From contig JALVFE010000025.1 of assembly GCA_027030245.1 (NCBI GenBank), positions 1 through 64,000 of the forward strand: 64,000 nucleotides of DNA, written 5' to 3'. This document shows positions 24,156 to 32,229 of this stretch, in pieces; position 1 is the first letter of the stretch; each line of letters opens with the position of its first letter. The DNA is from Melioribacteraceae bacterium (GTDB lineage: Bacteria; Bacteroidota; Ignavibacteria; Ignavibacteriales; Melioribacteraceae). Below the pieces are notes generated by a model. That model was not told the DNA's origin. It did not search any database and saw only the letters and a list, made by a program, of their open reading frames with translations. A program made the translations under genes and the position numbers.

Positions 24156-24617
24156 ATGACGGAAATGTTAGGAAATCAATTTTTTATGGCACGTAAATAC
24201 GAAGATGCATTGCGCATCTTCGAAAAGTGCAAAGAAAAAGGAGAGCTAAACAAAAACATCATGAGAAAGATGGTTGTCTGCTACACACAAACCGGTAAAA
24301 TTCAAGAAGCCGCGAAAATGTTATTAACGTTAATTAATGAAGACCTGGATTTTGTGTTAAATACCGATCCGGTAAAAGACGATTGCCCGTGTAGCGAACT
24401 GGTTAAAGAATATGAATCCCGTTTGCAAATATCGGTTGAGAGTTTCGATTTTCTAACATCGCTGGGAATTCTCTGGTTATACTGCGATTTGAATAAGTCG
24501 GTTTGTTATTTCAAGAAAGCTTCTGAAATTTATCCGGACAATAGCATCGTTAATTCCATTTTATCTAAATTAATGAGCAGGCAAACACTTTCGGAAAAAG
24601 AATTAAATAACAATTAA
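24156..24617 (+). CDS. Small TPR-like protein ahead of the exported cytochrome
   Basis: 153 residues, all helical and soluble with no signal peptide. At least two TPR-like helix pairs can be seen (about 3-36, GNQFFMARKYEDALRIFEKC, and 99-132, LGILWLYCDLNKSVCYFKKA). Six Cys include CPC at about 77. The start could be 24156 or 24165; the later ATG at 24186 would cut the first TPR helix. It shares the candidate sigma-54 promoter with the 15/16-heme gene 22 bp downstream. TPR proteins often act in assembly or export, so a chaperone-like role for that cytochrome is possible. No function was recognised. Confidence 0.6.
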   Translation: MTEMLGNQFFMARKYEDALRIFEKCKEKGELNKNIMRKMVVCYTQTGKIQEAAKMLLTLINEDLDFVLNTDPVKDDCPCSELVKEYESRLQISVESFDFLTSLGILWLYCDLNKSVCYFKKASEIYPDNSIVNSILSKLMSRQTLSEKELNNN

Positions 24618-24639
24618 TAAATTCATTTGAGAGGTGTAC

Positions 24640-27075
24640 ATGAATAAAATCAAACTTGTTTTAACCTTGTTCGCAATGATTTGTCTCTCTCAGTACTTAT
24701 ACGGACAGGCATACTTTAACACCAGTCTGCACAATACCCGCGCAGGTAAGATTTCATGGTATAGTGCCGAAAACGGTGGTTTCGAAACGATAACTAACGT
24801 ACCGATCGACAGCTTGGGATGTATTCATTGTCACGGACCCAACAACGCAGACGGTGTGCCTAACGGAGACGATTATGAACCCGGATGCGTAGATTGTCAT
24901 CCGAGCAATTCCAATTTTAATCCGGATTCGATAAAAGTTGAACAGTGCTACAGCTGCCACGGCAGACAAAAAAAAGTAGCGATGGTATTACAATTACCCG
25001 ACGTTCATCGGGATGCCGGTATGGTTTGCTGGGATTGTCACGAAGCCGAAGATATGCATGGGGACGGAAACGAATACGGTTCGCTTTTTGAAGAAGGTGC
25101 AATTAAAGCTAAATGTGAGAACTGCCATATCGATGAAAATTCTAATCCGCCAATGCCCGACCATACGCAGTACGATCCGCATAACGGTAAGCTTGATTGT
25201 ACGGCTTGTCACGTTACTTCCGTAGCGGCTTGTTACAATTGCCATTTCGAAAGTATGACCGAAAGCCATTTAAAACGGGCATACAAAGTAATGAGCGATT
25301 TTGTATTATTGGTAAACAGAGACGGGAAAGTCCACAGTGCAACATTTCAATCTTTAACATATCAAGGTTCGGCTTTTAATGCGATTGGTCCCGGTTCATC
25401 GCATACAATCGGCAAAGGAAGAGATTGCGAAGCTTGCCACGGTAACGATAATGTGAAAGAATATTTTGATACCGGAGAAATCAAGTTTACCACGTGGAAC
25501 GAAGCAGACAGCACATTGACTTGGAAACACGGTATTGTTCCGATTCCACCGGATTACGAAACTACTTTTAAAATGGATTTCATAACTTACAACGGTAATC
25601 CGGATGATCCGGTCGAACCTTCTAAAAATTGGTCGAAAATCGGAAAAGACCTTCCCGATGCGGTTCAAATGAAATTCGCAACGCCGTTAACCGAAACCCA
25701 GATGCTCGCGCTTTCCAAAGACGTTGGTACAATTGCCGACAATTTTGCAACAAGTTTGCACGGCACACGCGCTGGAAAGATTTACTGGTATGGCGCAGAT
25801 AACGGTGGGTTCGAAACTTTAACCAATGTACCGATTTCCGAAATGGGTTGTGTTGAATGCCACGGACCGAATAATGCCGATGGCGTACCGAACGACGAAA
25901 ACTATGAACCAAGTTGTGTCGATTGCCATCCTTCCGGCTCGGCATTTAACCCCGATTCTATTAAAGTAGACCAATGCTACAGCTGTCACGGAAGACAAAA
26001 GAAAGAAATAGCGTTAGGTTTCACCGATGTTCACCGGGATGCCGGAATGAAATGTTGGGATTGCCATACTTCAAAAGATATGCACGGAGACGGCTCGGCA
26101 CCTCAATCAATGTTAGAACCAACTTCGATAGAAGCGGATTGCGCTAACGAAGGATGTCATCCCGAAGGATCGTTGCCTTCGGATCACGCAAGCAAAGATC
26201 CGCATAACGGAAAATTGCATTGTACTACATGCCATGCGCAAACGGTTATAAGTTGTTACAACTGTCATCTTGAAAGTAAAATAGAAGGTCATCTGAAAAG
26301 GGCTTATAAACCGATAAACAACTTTGTTATTTTGGCAAACAGAGAGAAAGACGGTAAAGTCTATCCGATGACTTTCCAATCGCTTACATATCAAGGAAAT
26401 TCGTTTGTAGCTTTCGGACCTTTCACTTCACACACGATTACCAAAGAAGGCGCAAGGGTTTGTACGGATTGCCATGCTAATTTCGGTGGAACTGTGGAAG
26501 CAATTCAAGATTATAACGACGACGGAATTATGCAATTTGCAAAATGGAATGACGAAGACAGCACGCTAACTTGGTTAACCGGTGTTGTTCCCATGCCTGA
26601 AGATTATCAACGTTCTTTCAAAATGGATTTTATTACTTATAACGGCGATCCGCATGATCCGGTAGGACCTTCGAAAAACTGGTCGTTTGTTAAAGGAGAA
26701 TGGGATGGTCATCAAATGTTCTTTGCAACACCGTTAACAACCGAGCAAATGGCGAACCTTGGTTTCGATACTACGCTTGTCGGTGTAAAACGGGAATCCG
26801 GAATTATTCCCAGCAAGTTTGCACTCGAGCAGAATTATCCGAATCCGTTTAACCCGACGACCATTATCGAATATTCGATTCCGCACAGAGCTCAAGTCGA
26901 ATTATCGATTTACGATGTGCTCGGTAATAAAATTAAAACACTGGTTAACAAAAACCTTTCACCCGGTGTTTACAAATATGAATTCGACGGCAGTAATTTA
27001 GCCAGCGGAGTCTATTTCTACAGATTAGCTACAAAAGATTTCACACAAACGAGAAAATTCGTTTTGATGAAATAA
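24640..27075 (+). CDS. T9SS-exported duplicated octaheme cytochrome c (15 CXXCH plus one CX4CH)
   Basis: 811 residues from the ATG at 24640 with GAGAGG upstream. Signal peptide to about 23. Two tandem modules (about 24-345 and 350-715) each begin F.TSLH.TRAGKI.WY and repeat GPNNADGVPN, CYSCHGRQKK, DVHRDAGM.CWDCH, DMHGDG, DPHNGKL, HLKRAYK and FKMDFITYNG. Module 1 has eight CXXCH; module 2 has seven plus CANEGCH at the place of CENCH. The last 80 residues are a type A T9SS sorting domain (LEQNYPNPFNPTT, then SGVYFYRL and KFVLMK). That directs it across the outer membrane to the cell surface. An extracellular electron-transfer role is inferred. Confidence 0.92.
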   Translation: MNKIKLVLTLFAMICLSQYLYGQAYFNTSLHNTRAGKISWYSAENGGFETITNVPIDSLGCIHCHGPNNADGVPNGDDYEPGCVDCHPSNSNFNPDSIKVEQCYSCHGRQKKVAMVLQLPDVHRDAGMVCWDCHEAEDMHGDGNEYGSLFEEGAIKAKCENCHIDENSNPPMPDHTQYDPHNGKLDCTACHVTSVAACYNCHFESMTESHLKRAYKVMSDFVLLVNRDGKVHSATFQSLTYQGSAFNAIGPGSSHTIGKGRDCEACHGNDNVKEYFDTGEIKFTTWNEADSTLTWKHGIVPIPPDYETTFKMDFITYNGNPDDPVEPSKNWSKIGKDLPDAVQMKFATPLTETQMLALSKDVGTIADNFATSLHGTRAGKIYWYGADNGGFETLTNVPISEMGCVECHGPNNADGVPNDENYEPSCVDCHPSGSAFNPDSIKVDQCYSCHGRQKKEIALGFTDVHRDAGMKCWDCHTSKDMHGDGSAPQSMLEPTSIEADCANEGCHPEGSLPSDHASKDPHNGKLHCTTCHAQTVISCYNCHLESKIEGHLKRAYKPINNFVILANREKDGKVYPMTFQSLTYQGNSFVAFGPFTSHTITKEGARVCTDCHANFGGTVEAIQDYNDDGIMQFAKWNDEDSTLTWLTGVVPMPEDYQRSFKMDFITYNGDPHDPVGPSKNWSFVKGEWDGHQMFFATPLTTEQMANLGFDTTLVGVKRESGIIPSKFALEQNYPNPFNPTTIIEYSIPHRAQVELSIYDVLGNKIKTLVNKNLSPGVYKYEFDGSNLASGVYFYRLATKDFTQTRKFVLMK

Positions 27076-27104
27076 AGGTTAAAAGTTAAATCTTCTTGAT
27101 TGAG

Positions 27105-27138
27105 CCCGGTTCGAAAAATTCGGACCGGGTTTCTTTTT
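27105..27138 (+). terminator. Rho-independent terminator after the exported cytochrome
   Basis: An 11-bp stem (27105-27115 with 27119-27129, one G-T pair, AAA loop) is followed by TTTCTTTTT. It ends the plus-strand cytochrome locus 30 bp after the stop codon and abuts the convergent ATP-grasp gene. Confidence 0.85.
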
Positions 27139-28342
27139 AATCGTTCGGCGTATCCGTTAAAGGCTGCGTTGTGAAAAAATCTTCATAAAATCGTTTTACG
27201 TATTTTTCCAAAAGTTCATCAATACGTTCCATATTCTCGGAAGCAATGATTAAACCGGCGTGATATTTCTTTTTTAACTTCCACACAATTTCCGGATCGT
27301 CGTAAGCGGACAAATCGGGCCACTCTTGTTTTGCCAAGGATGTTATAATTGCCGCGTGCTTATTTTCTACGGGTGGAAGTTCATAAGCGGCTCCCTGTGT
27401 TTTTTCAATCTTTGCCCATTCTTCCCAAAGATTAATGCCGGTTGCGGCTTTCACCAATTCCGAAAGATTTGCTCCGCCGACTCGGGCTGAAGTTTCAAGG
27501 AAATATAGTTCTCCGTCTTCTTTTGCTTTAATAAATTCAGTATGCGAAACCCCGTAAACCAAACCCAAAATTTTAATTACGTTTTTATTAAACTCTAAAA
27601 TCTCCTTGGCTTCCGGAGAACCGGAAGGAACGGTTTTGCTTGTAAAAACCCGCCCTTGATGCGCAACTTCCATCGGGGGAAGTCCGTATTTGCTTACCGA
27701 ACCGAAAATAATTTTACCGTTCGTAATAATTGTATCGGAATGATAAACATCTCCTTCGACAAATTTTTCCATAAGATAAAACGATTGCTCGTCACCAAGT
27801 TTTTCCAGCGCCTCCCAAACTTCTTTCTCCGAATTCACTTTGATTAATCCTATTGCCCCGGCTTTCATTCTCGGTTTAATTACATAAGGAAATTCTACTC
27901 TTTCAATAAAATTTTTTATTTCGTTATGATTTAATAAATGGACAAAAGGCGGGATGTTAATTCCTTCGTCCAAAGCTTTTTTTCGCATCGCAAGTTTATC
28001 GCGGAAGTAACGCGCAGTGGTATCGCCCATTCCCCCGATTCTTAAATGTTCGCGTAAAGTTGCGGCTTTTTCCACATCGAAATCGTCAAGGGCAACAATC
28101 CTGTCAATTTTTTCCGTTCTTGCCAAATAACTAACGCCGTAAATTACATCTTTCATATTCCATTCTTTATTGTTATCGGGGATGAAGAAAATTTCGTCTA
28201 TACTTTCGCGGGGCCAGTTTTCATTTTCCAAACTTTGGGATGTCAGCAACAACACTCTGCAACCTTCCCGTTTGCATTGCTTAATGAAATCCGTACCTTT
28301 GAAATAACTGGCTATGCACAAAATTGTTAGTGGTGAATTCAT
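27137..28342 (-). CDS. ATP-grasp superfamily ligase
   Basis: 401 residues. N-terminal pre-ATP-grasp region (about 1-110), then an ATP-grasp fold with FPYVIKPRMKAGAIGL (ATP-binding lysines, about 150-166), FYLMEKFVEGDVYHSD (about 192-207) and ELYFLETSARVGGANL (metal-binding Glu and Asn, about 288-303). Such enzymes join a carboxylate to an amine or thiol using ATP. The substrate is not evident. No biosynthetic partner lies alongside, so a pathway cannot be named. It is convergent with the cytochrome locus across a strong terminator. Confidence 0.8.
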   Translation of the reverse strand: MNSPLTILCIASYFKGTDFIKQCKREGCRVLLLTSQSLENENWPRESIDEIFFIPDNNKEWNMKDVIYGVSYLARTEKIDRIVALDDFDVEKAATLREHLRIGGMGDTTARYFRDKLAMRKKALDEGINIPPFVHLLNHNEIKNFIERVEFPYVIKPRMKAGAIGLIKVNSEKEVWEALEKLGDEQSFYLMEKFVEGDVYHSDTIITNGKIIFGSVSKYGLPPMEVAHQGRVFTSKTVPSGSPEAKEILEFNKNVIKILGLVYGVSHTEFIKAKEDGELYFLETSARVGGANLSELVKAATGINLWEEWAKIEKTQGAAYELPPVENKHAAIITSLAKQEWPDLSAYDDPEIVWKLKKKYHAGLIIASENMERIDELLEKYVKRFYEDFFTTQPLTDTPND

Positions 28343-28407
28343 GGGTCGACCTCGATGTTTAAGTTTGAGTTAATAAAATGTATTACGGTAGGAGAAAAAA
28401 ACAACAT

Positions 28408-28430
28408 GCCCGGAAGAGATAATTCCGGGC
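28408..28430 (-). terminator. Terminator after the B12-binding gene
   Basis: An 8-bp stem GCCCGGAA / TTCCGGGC with a 7-base loop lies 8 bp past the stop of the minus-strand gene at 28438. On that strand it is followed by ATGTTG and then seven T (28393-28400). Confidence 0.6.
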
Positions 28431-28437
28431 TTAATAA

Positions 28438-28851
28438 TTAGATTCCAACTCTCGGATGTTCTTTAACCCAATTTTCCAAGAATTTAATTATTTCCACAGT
28501 GGAAGCACCGGGAGTAAACAATTCGCCGACACCCATTTCCTTTAACTTTTTGATATCTTCTTCGGGAATAATTCCTCCGCCGAAAAGCAGAACATCATCC
28601 ATACCTTTTTCCTTCATCAATTCCAATACCCGCGGGAAGATCGTCATGTGGGCACCCGAGAGAATGCTAATGCCTATCGCATCCACATCTTCTTGCAAGG
28701 CGGCTTCAACAATCATTTCGGGGGTTTGGCGAAGTCCGGTATAAATAACTTCCATACCGGCGTCCCGCAATGCCGAGGCAATAACTTTCGCTCCCCGGTC
28801 GTGACCGTCCAAACCGGCTTTGGCAATAATTACCCTAATTTTTTTATCCAT
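28438..28851 (-). CDS. Stand-alone cobalamin-binding subunit, methylmalonyl-CoA mutase type
   Basis: 137 residues, the size of the B12-binding domain alone. It carries the cobalt-ligand motif [11 protein letters not shown] (His near 17), then [17 protein letters not shown] and [13 protein letters not shown], all characteristic of the C-terminal small domain of methylmalonyl-CoA mutase. It would pair with a separate catalytic chain to interconvert methylmalonyl-CoA and succinyl-CoA; that chain is not in the window. cobO at 45.5 kb makes the adenosylcobalamin it needs. Confidence 0.9.
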   Translation of the reverse strand: MDKKIRVIIAKAGLDGHDRGAKVIASALRDAGMEVIYTGLRQTPEMIVEAALQEDVDAIGISILSGAHMTIFPRVLELMKEKGMDDVLLFGGGIIPEEDIKKLKEMGVGELFTPGASTVEIIKFLENWVKEHPRVGI

Positions 28852-28931
28852 TCTTCACCCTTAAGTGTTTTAGAATAATCAAATATAAAGAATCTTAATA
28901 AATTGTGCACTAATAAACATCCGTAACGTTT

Positions 28932-29891
28932 TTATTGTTTCAAATAGTTTTTTCTTTTCGCGAAAGCGCCGAACAAACCGCCCGTATGTAAAAACATTAC
29001 ACTCGATATTTTTTTACCTTTCAAAAACAATTCGTTATAGGCATAAAATGCTTTTCCCGTGTAAGCGGGGTCCAAAATAATTCCGGTTTGCCCGGCAAAT
29101 TCTCTTATCACATCAACTTTTTCCGGAGCAATGTGTTTATATCCTTCTTCGGAATAACCGCCGATTACTTCGAAGCGCGAATAATCTATGTTTCGCGTAA
29201 TTTTATATTTCGCATTACATTCATCGGCAAGGTTAATAATTTTCTCGGTCATAAATTCCGGCGAATGGAGAACGTTGACCGCAAAAATCTTAAAATTCAA
29301 ATTATATAAGTGTAAACCCAGAAGAATTCCCGCAGTAGTTCCGCCGCTTCCGGCAGCCACTAAAATTCCTTTAATTCTTTTTTCGCCTATTTGTTCCTTC
29401 AATTCTTTTACAAAATTTATGTATCCCCAAATTCCCAAAGCGGAAGATCCGCCTTCGGGAATCACATAAACTTTTTTGCCTTTCTTCTCAAGTTTTTTCT
29501 TTTCCGTTGCAATATGCGAATCCAAATTTTTGTACTCATCCAGATTTAGAAACATAAGTTCGGCGCCAACCATTTTATCCAAGAATAAATTTCCGTCGTA
29601 ATTATTGCGTTCCCTTCCCCAAAGAAAAAGCTTGCTTTTTATACCGACGGAAGCCGCCGCAATTGCGGTTGCCCGTGCATGATTCGATTGCTCTCCACCA
29701 GAAGTGAAAACATAATCAGCGTCCAATTTTTTAGCTTCGTGTAGGAGGTATTCCAATTTTCTTATTTTGTTACCGCTCAGTTCTGTCCCCGTGTAATCAT
29801 CCCTTTTAATAAAAAACGTACATCCGTTAAAATTAATTTTTTTAACCGGAGTCGGGATGTTAGCCAAATCGATTTTCTTCGGAGTTCTCAT
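28932..29891 (-). CDS. PLP enzyme, D-cysteine desulfhydrase / ACC deaminase family
   Basis: 319 residues from the ATG at 29891, which has GGGGG 6 bases upstream; a longer start would overlap kdsB and lacks such a site. Fold type II PLP enzyme: IKRDDYTG, SGNKIRKLEYLL (PLP lysine near 43), TSGGEQSNHARATA, VAAGSGGTTAGILLG (phosphate cup) and the closing FLHTGGLFGAF. The family splits D-cysteine to pyruvate, H2S and ammonia or opens 1-aminocyclopropane-1-carboxylate; which applies here cannot be decided by eye. It follows kdsB by 13 bp, probably in one transcript. Confidence 0.85.
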   Translation of the reverse strand: MRTPKKIDLANIPTPVKKINFNGCTFFIKRDDYTGTELSGNKIRKLEYLLHEAKKLDADYVFTSGGEQSNHARATAIAAASVGIKSKLFLWGRERNNYDGNLFLDKMVGAELMFLNLDEYKNLDSHIATEKKKLEKKGKKVYVIPEGGSSALGIWGYINFVKELKEQIGEKRIKGILVAAGSGGTTAGILLGLHLYNLNFKIFAVNVLHSPEFMTEKIINLADECNAKYKITRNIDYSRFEVIGGYSEEGYKHIAPEKVDVIREFAGQTGIILDPAYTGKAFYAYNELFLKGKKISSVMFLHTGGLFGAFAKRKNYLKQ

Positions 29892-29904
29892 TTTACCCCC
29901 ATAT

Positions 29905-30663
29905 TTATTTACGTGCAATTATCTTTTTGTAATATTCCCTTGCAAATTCCAGTTCTTTTTGCGTATCTACGGAAATACTGTCGTACTCGGTAACAACAAC
30001 TTTTATTTTCATTCCGTGTTCCAACATTCTTAACTGTTCCAACTTTTCGGCAATCTCCAAATCGGTTGGTTTTAAGGAAGTAAATCTCAACAATTCTTTT
30101 TTTCTGAAAACGTATAAACCGATGTGCTTGTAAACATCGGTCAATAACAATTTTTCCATATTGGTCTTAGCTTCCCGGACGTACGGAATAGGCAGCCGGG
30201 AAAAATAGAGCGCGTAATTGTTATAGTCGAATACAACTTTGGGTATGGAATTTGAACGGAGTTCGGCTATATCCGTAATTTTTTTTGCCAATGTGGAGAT
30301 TTTTACATTTAAATCGAAGAGAAGCGGTTCAATTGCTTGATCTATCATCGTTGGCGGAATAAACGGTTCGTCGCCTTGTATATTCACAATGATTTCAGCG
30401 GAATGAAGACTTTTGGCAACGTAGGCAATTCTATCGGAACCGGAAGGAAGGTCTTTTGGAGTAAGAACAACTTTATCCGTAAAAGTTTTTACGACATTGT
30501 AAACACGGTTATCGTCAACAGCAATAATTATTTCGTCCAAAAGCTTCGCTTTGCTCGCGCTTTCGTAAGTATGTTGAATCATCGGTTTACCGCCAATATC
30601 CGCAAGCGGTTTACCCATCAATCTACTTGATGCAAATCTTGCCGGTATTATTCCGATTATCAT
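29905..30663 (-). CDS. kdsB: 3-deoxy-manno-octulosonate cytidylyltransferase
   Basis: 252 residues, standard length. Activates KDO with CTP to CMP-KDO for lipopolysaccharide inner core synthesis in the cytosol. Motifs: IGIIPARFASSRLMGKPL at the N-terminus (nucleotide binding), PSGSDRIAYVA, VNIQGDEPF, LPIPYVR and KHIGLYVFRK. It shows that the cell makes a lipopolysaccharide outer membrane. It sits between gatC (23 bp upstream) and the PLP enzyme. Confidence 0.95.
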   Translation of the reverse strand: MIIGIIPARFASSRLMGKPLADIGGKPMIQHTYESASKAKLLDEIIIAVDDNRVYNVVKTFTDKVVLTPKDLPSGSDRIAYVAKSLHSAEIIVNIQGDEPFIPPTMIDQAIEPLLFDLNVKISTLAKKITDIAELRSNSIPKVVFDYNNYALYFSRLPIPYVREAKTNMEKLLLTDVYKHIGLYVFRKKELLRFTSLKPTDLEIAEKLEQLRMLEHGMKIKVVVTEYDSISVDTQKELEFAREYYKKIIARK

Positions 30664-30686
30664 TTCGATTTATTCAATTAAGCGAA

Positions 30687-30977
30687 CTATTGTTTAATTA
30701 CTTTCGGCACTTTAAAAAATTCATCTGTCTTATCCGGAGCATTTTTCAAAGCCTCTACGGTTGATACCGAACTTTTTCTTTCATCGGCTCTTAAAACATT
30801 TTCCTTTTCCAACGGGTGGGATAAAGGCTCGGTATTTTCGGTATCAAGCTCATTAAGTTTTTCCACGTATTCCAAAATTCTGCTGAGTTCCACCGAAAGC
30901 TCGTCAACTTCTTCTTCCGAGAATTTCAGTTTTGCAAGCGAAGCTATATACTTTACTTCTTCTTTTGATACTTTCAT
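30687..30977 (-). CDS. gatC: Aspartyl/glutamyl-tRNA amidotransferase subunit C
   Basis: 96 residues, full family length. GatC stabilises GatA and GatB, which convert Glu-tRNA(Gln) and Asp-tRNA(Asn) to the amidated forms. Motifs: YIASLAKLKFSEEE near the N-terminus, ILEYVEKLNELDT, NVLRADE and the end EFFKVPKVI. gatA and gatB are not in the window, so the subunits are dispersed. It is first in a run with kdsB and the PLP gene. Confidence 0.95.
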   Translation of the reverse strand: MKVSKEEVKYIASLAKLKFSEEEVDELSVELSRILEYVEKLNELDTENTEPLSHPLEKENVLRADERKSSVSTVEALKNAPDKTDEFFKVPKVIKQ

Positions 30978-31034
30978 AATTTTTATCCGTATTATCCTAA
31001 AACAAAATTTAATAAATCTAAGTGTGATCTAAAA

Positions 31035-32126
31035 TTAAAATTTTACCGATTTTATAAACCTTATTCTGTTCTTGATGGAAGGATGACTGTAAAAAAACCA
31101 CTCTACAAACGGATGCGGATCTTTATCCGATAAATTCTGCTCGGTTAATTTTTCCAAAGCATTTATAAATACTTCTTTTTTCCCCGTGGAAATTACGGCA
31201 TACTTATCGGCTTCGTATTCGAATTTTCTTGAAATTATATTCGTTACAGGTTCGAGCAAAAGCCCTATAACCATTGCCCATAATGACAAAAGCGGAATGG
31301 CATCTATTTGGGAAATATCCGTAAAGCCAAACCACGGTAAAGAAAGTTTATAGAAATACGCCATTAAATAAAAAGTGAGAAAACTTGAGAAAACGCCGAT
31401 TACTAAATTTTTTACGATATGTTTATGTTTGTAATGCCCGAGTTCATGCGCTATAACCGTTTCTATTTCGTCTTCGTTAAATTTTTCTAGAAGCGTATCG
31501 CCGAGAATTATTTTTTTCGTTTTTCCAAGTCCCGTAAACATTGCATTTGCTTTTTTGGTATTCTTGCTCATATTAAATTGATATAAATTTTCTATTTTCA
31601 TTCCGGCATTTTTTGCAAGCGTATCGATTTTGTTTTTCAAGTTTTCGTTTTCGAGAGGTTTTATTTTGTAAAACAACGGCAGAATTACAACAGGCAGAAA
31701 CTTTGCCAGCACAACTGAAAATAAAAACAAAAGAATTGAAAACGGTAACCACCACAATTCACCGAAGGAACGGATTGAATAATAAAAAGCCAAAAGTAAC
31801 GGAATGCCAATTATGCCTGCAACAAGAGTGCTTTTTAAATTTTCCCAAACCCATTGAAAAAAATTCTGGTTGGATAAGTTATATTTATGCTCGAGTATGA
31901 AATCGGAATAAAAATTCAGCGGGGAAAATACTACGGACATTGCAAATCCGGTTACCGCTACGAAAAGTAAAAAAAGCAGATATTCGTTTCCGGTAAATTT
32001 GCTTAAATAAGAAACAAGCTCCGTACTGTAACCGGTCTTAAGAAACAAGTAGATAAGAATAAAAGTCAGAATCGTTTTTGCAATGGAAATTGCAAGTTTG
32101 ATATTGTTATATTTTTTGGCGTTCAA
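31035..32126 (-). CDS. M48 family membrane zinc metalloprotease (STE24/HtpX-like)
   Basis: 363 residues from the TTG at 32126, which has AAGGA 5 bases upstream. A longer reading to 32225 would translate the terminator hairpin of the gene upstream (VPEFFSGFF) and is rejected. Four to five membrane helices surround the zinc site HELGHYKHKH (about residue 238) with the downstream Glu in RKFEYEADKYAV. FSPLNFYSDFILEHKYNLSN is typical of STE24-like proteases. The family cleaves membrane or prenylated proteins and helps membrane quality control. The ending KNRIRFIKS matches the usual C-terminus. Confidence 0.88.
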   Translation of the reverse strand: MNAKKYNNIKLAISIAKTILTFILIYLFLKTGYSTELVSYLSKFTGNEYLLFLLFVAVTGFAMSVVFSPLNFYSDFILEHKYNLSNQNFFQWVWENLKSTLVAGIIGIPLLLAFYYSIRSFGELWWLPFSILLFLFSVVLAKFLPVVILPLFYKIKPLENENLKNKIDTLAKNAGMKIENLYQFNMSKNTKKANAMFTGLGKTKKIILGDTLLEKFNEDEIETVIAHELGHYKHKHIVKNLVIGVFSSFLTFYLMAYFYKLSLPWFGFTDISQIDAIPLLSLWAMVIGLLLEPVTNIISRKFEYEADKYAVISTGKKEVFINALEKLTEQNLSDKDPHPFVEWFFYSHPSIKNRIRFIKSVKF

Positions 32127-32196
32127 GAGTATCCTTAAATTTTTAAAAAGAAAATATAAAGAATTTCCGGTTGGGTTATAATTTAAGAGAAATGAT

Positions 32197-32223
32197 AAAA
32201 AAAAGCCGGAGAAGAACTCCGGC
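32197..32223 (-). terminator. Strong terminator of the chemoreceptor gene
   Basis: A 7-bp stem GCCGGAG / CTCCGGC with an AAGAA loop (32205-32223) is followed on the minus strand by eight T (32204-32197). It begins 7 bp past the chemoreceptor stop codon, and separates that gene from the M48 protease. Confidence 0.85.
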
Positions 32224-32229
32224 ACAATT

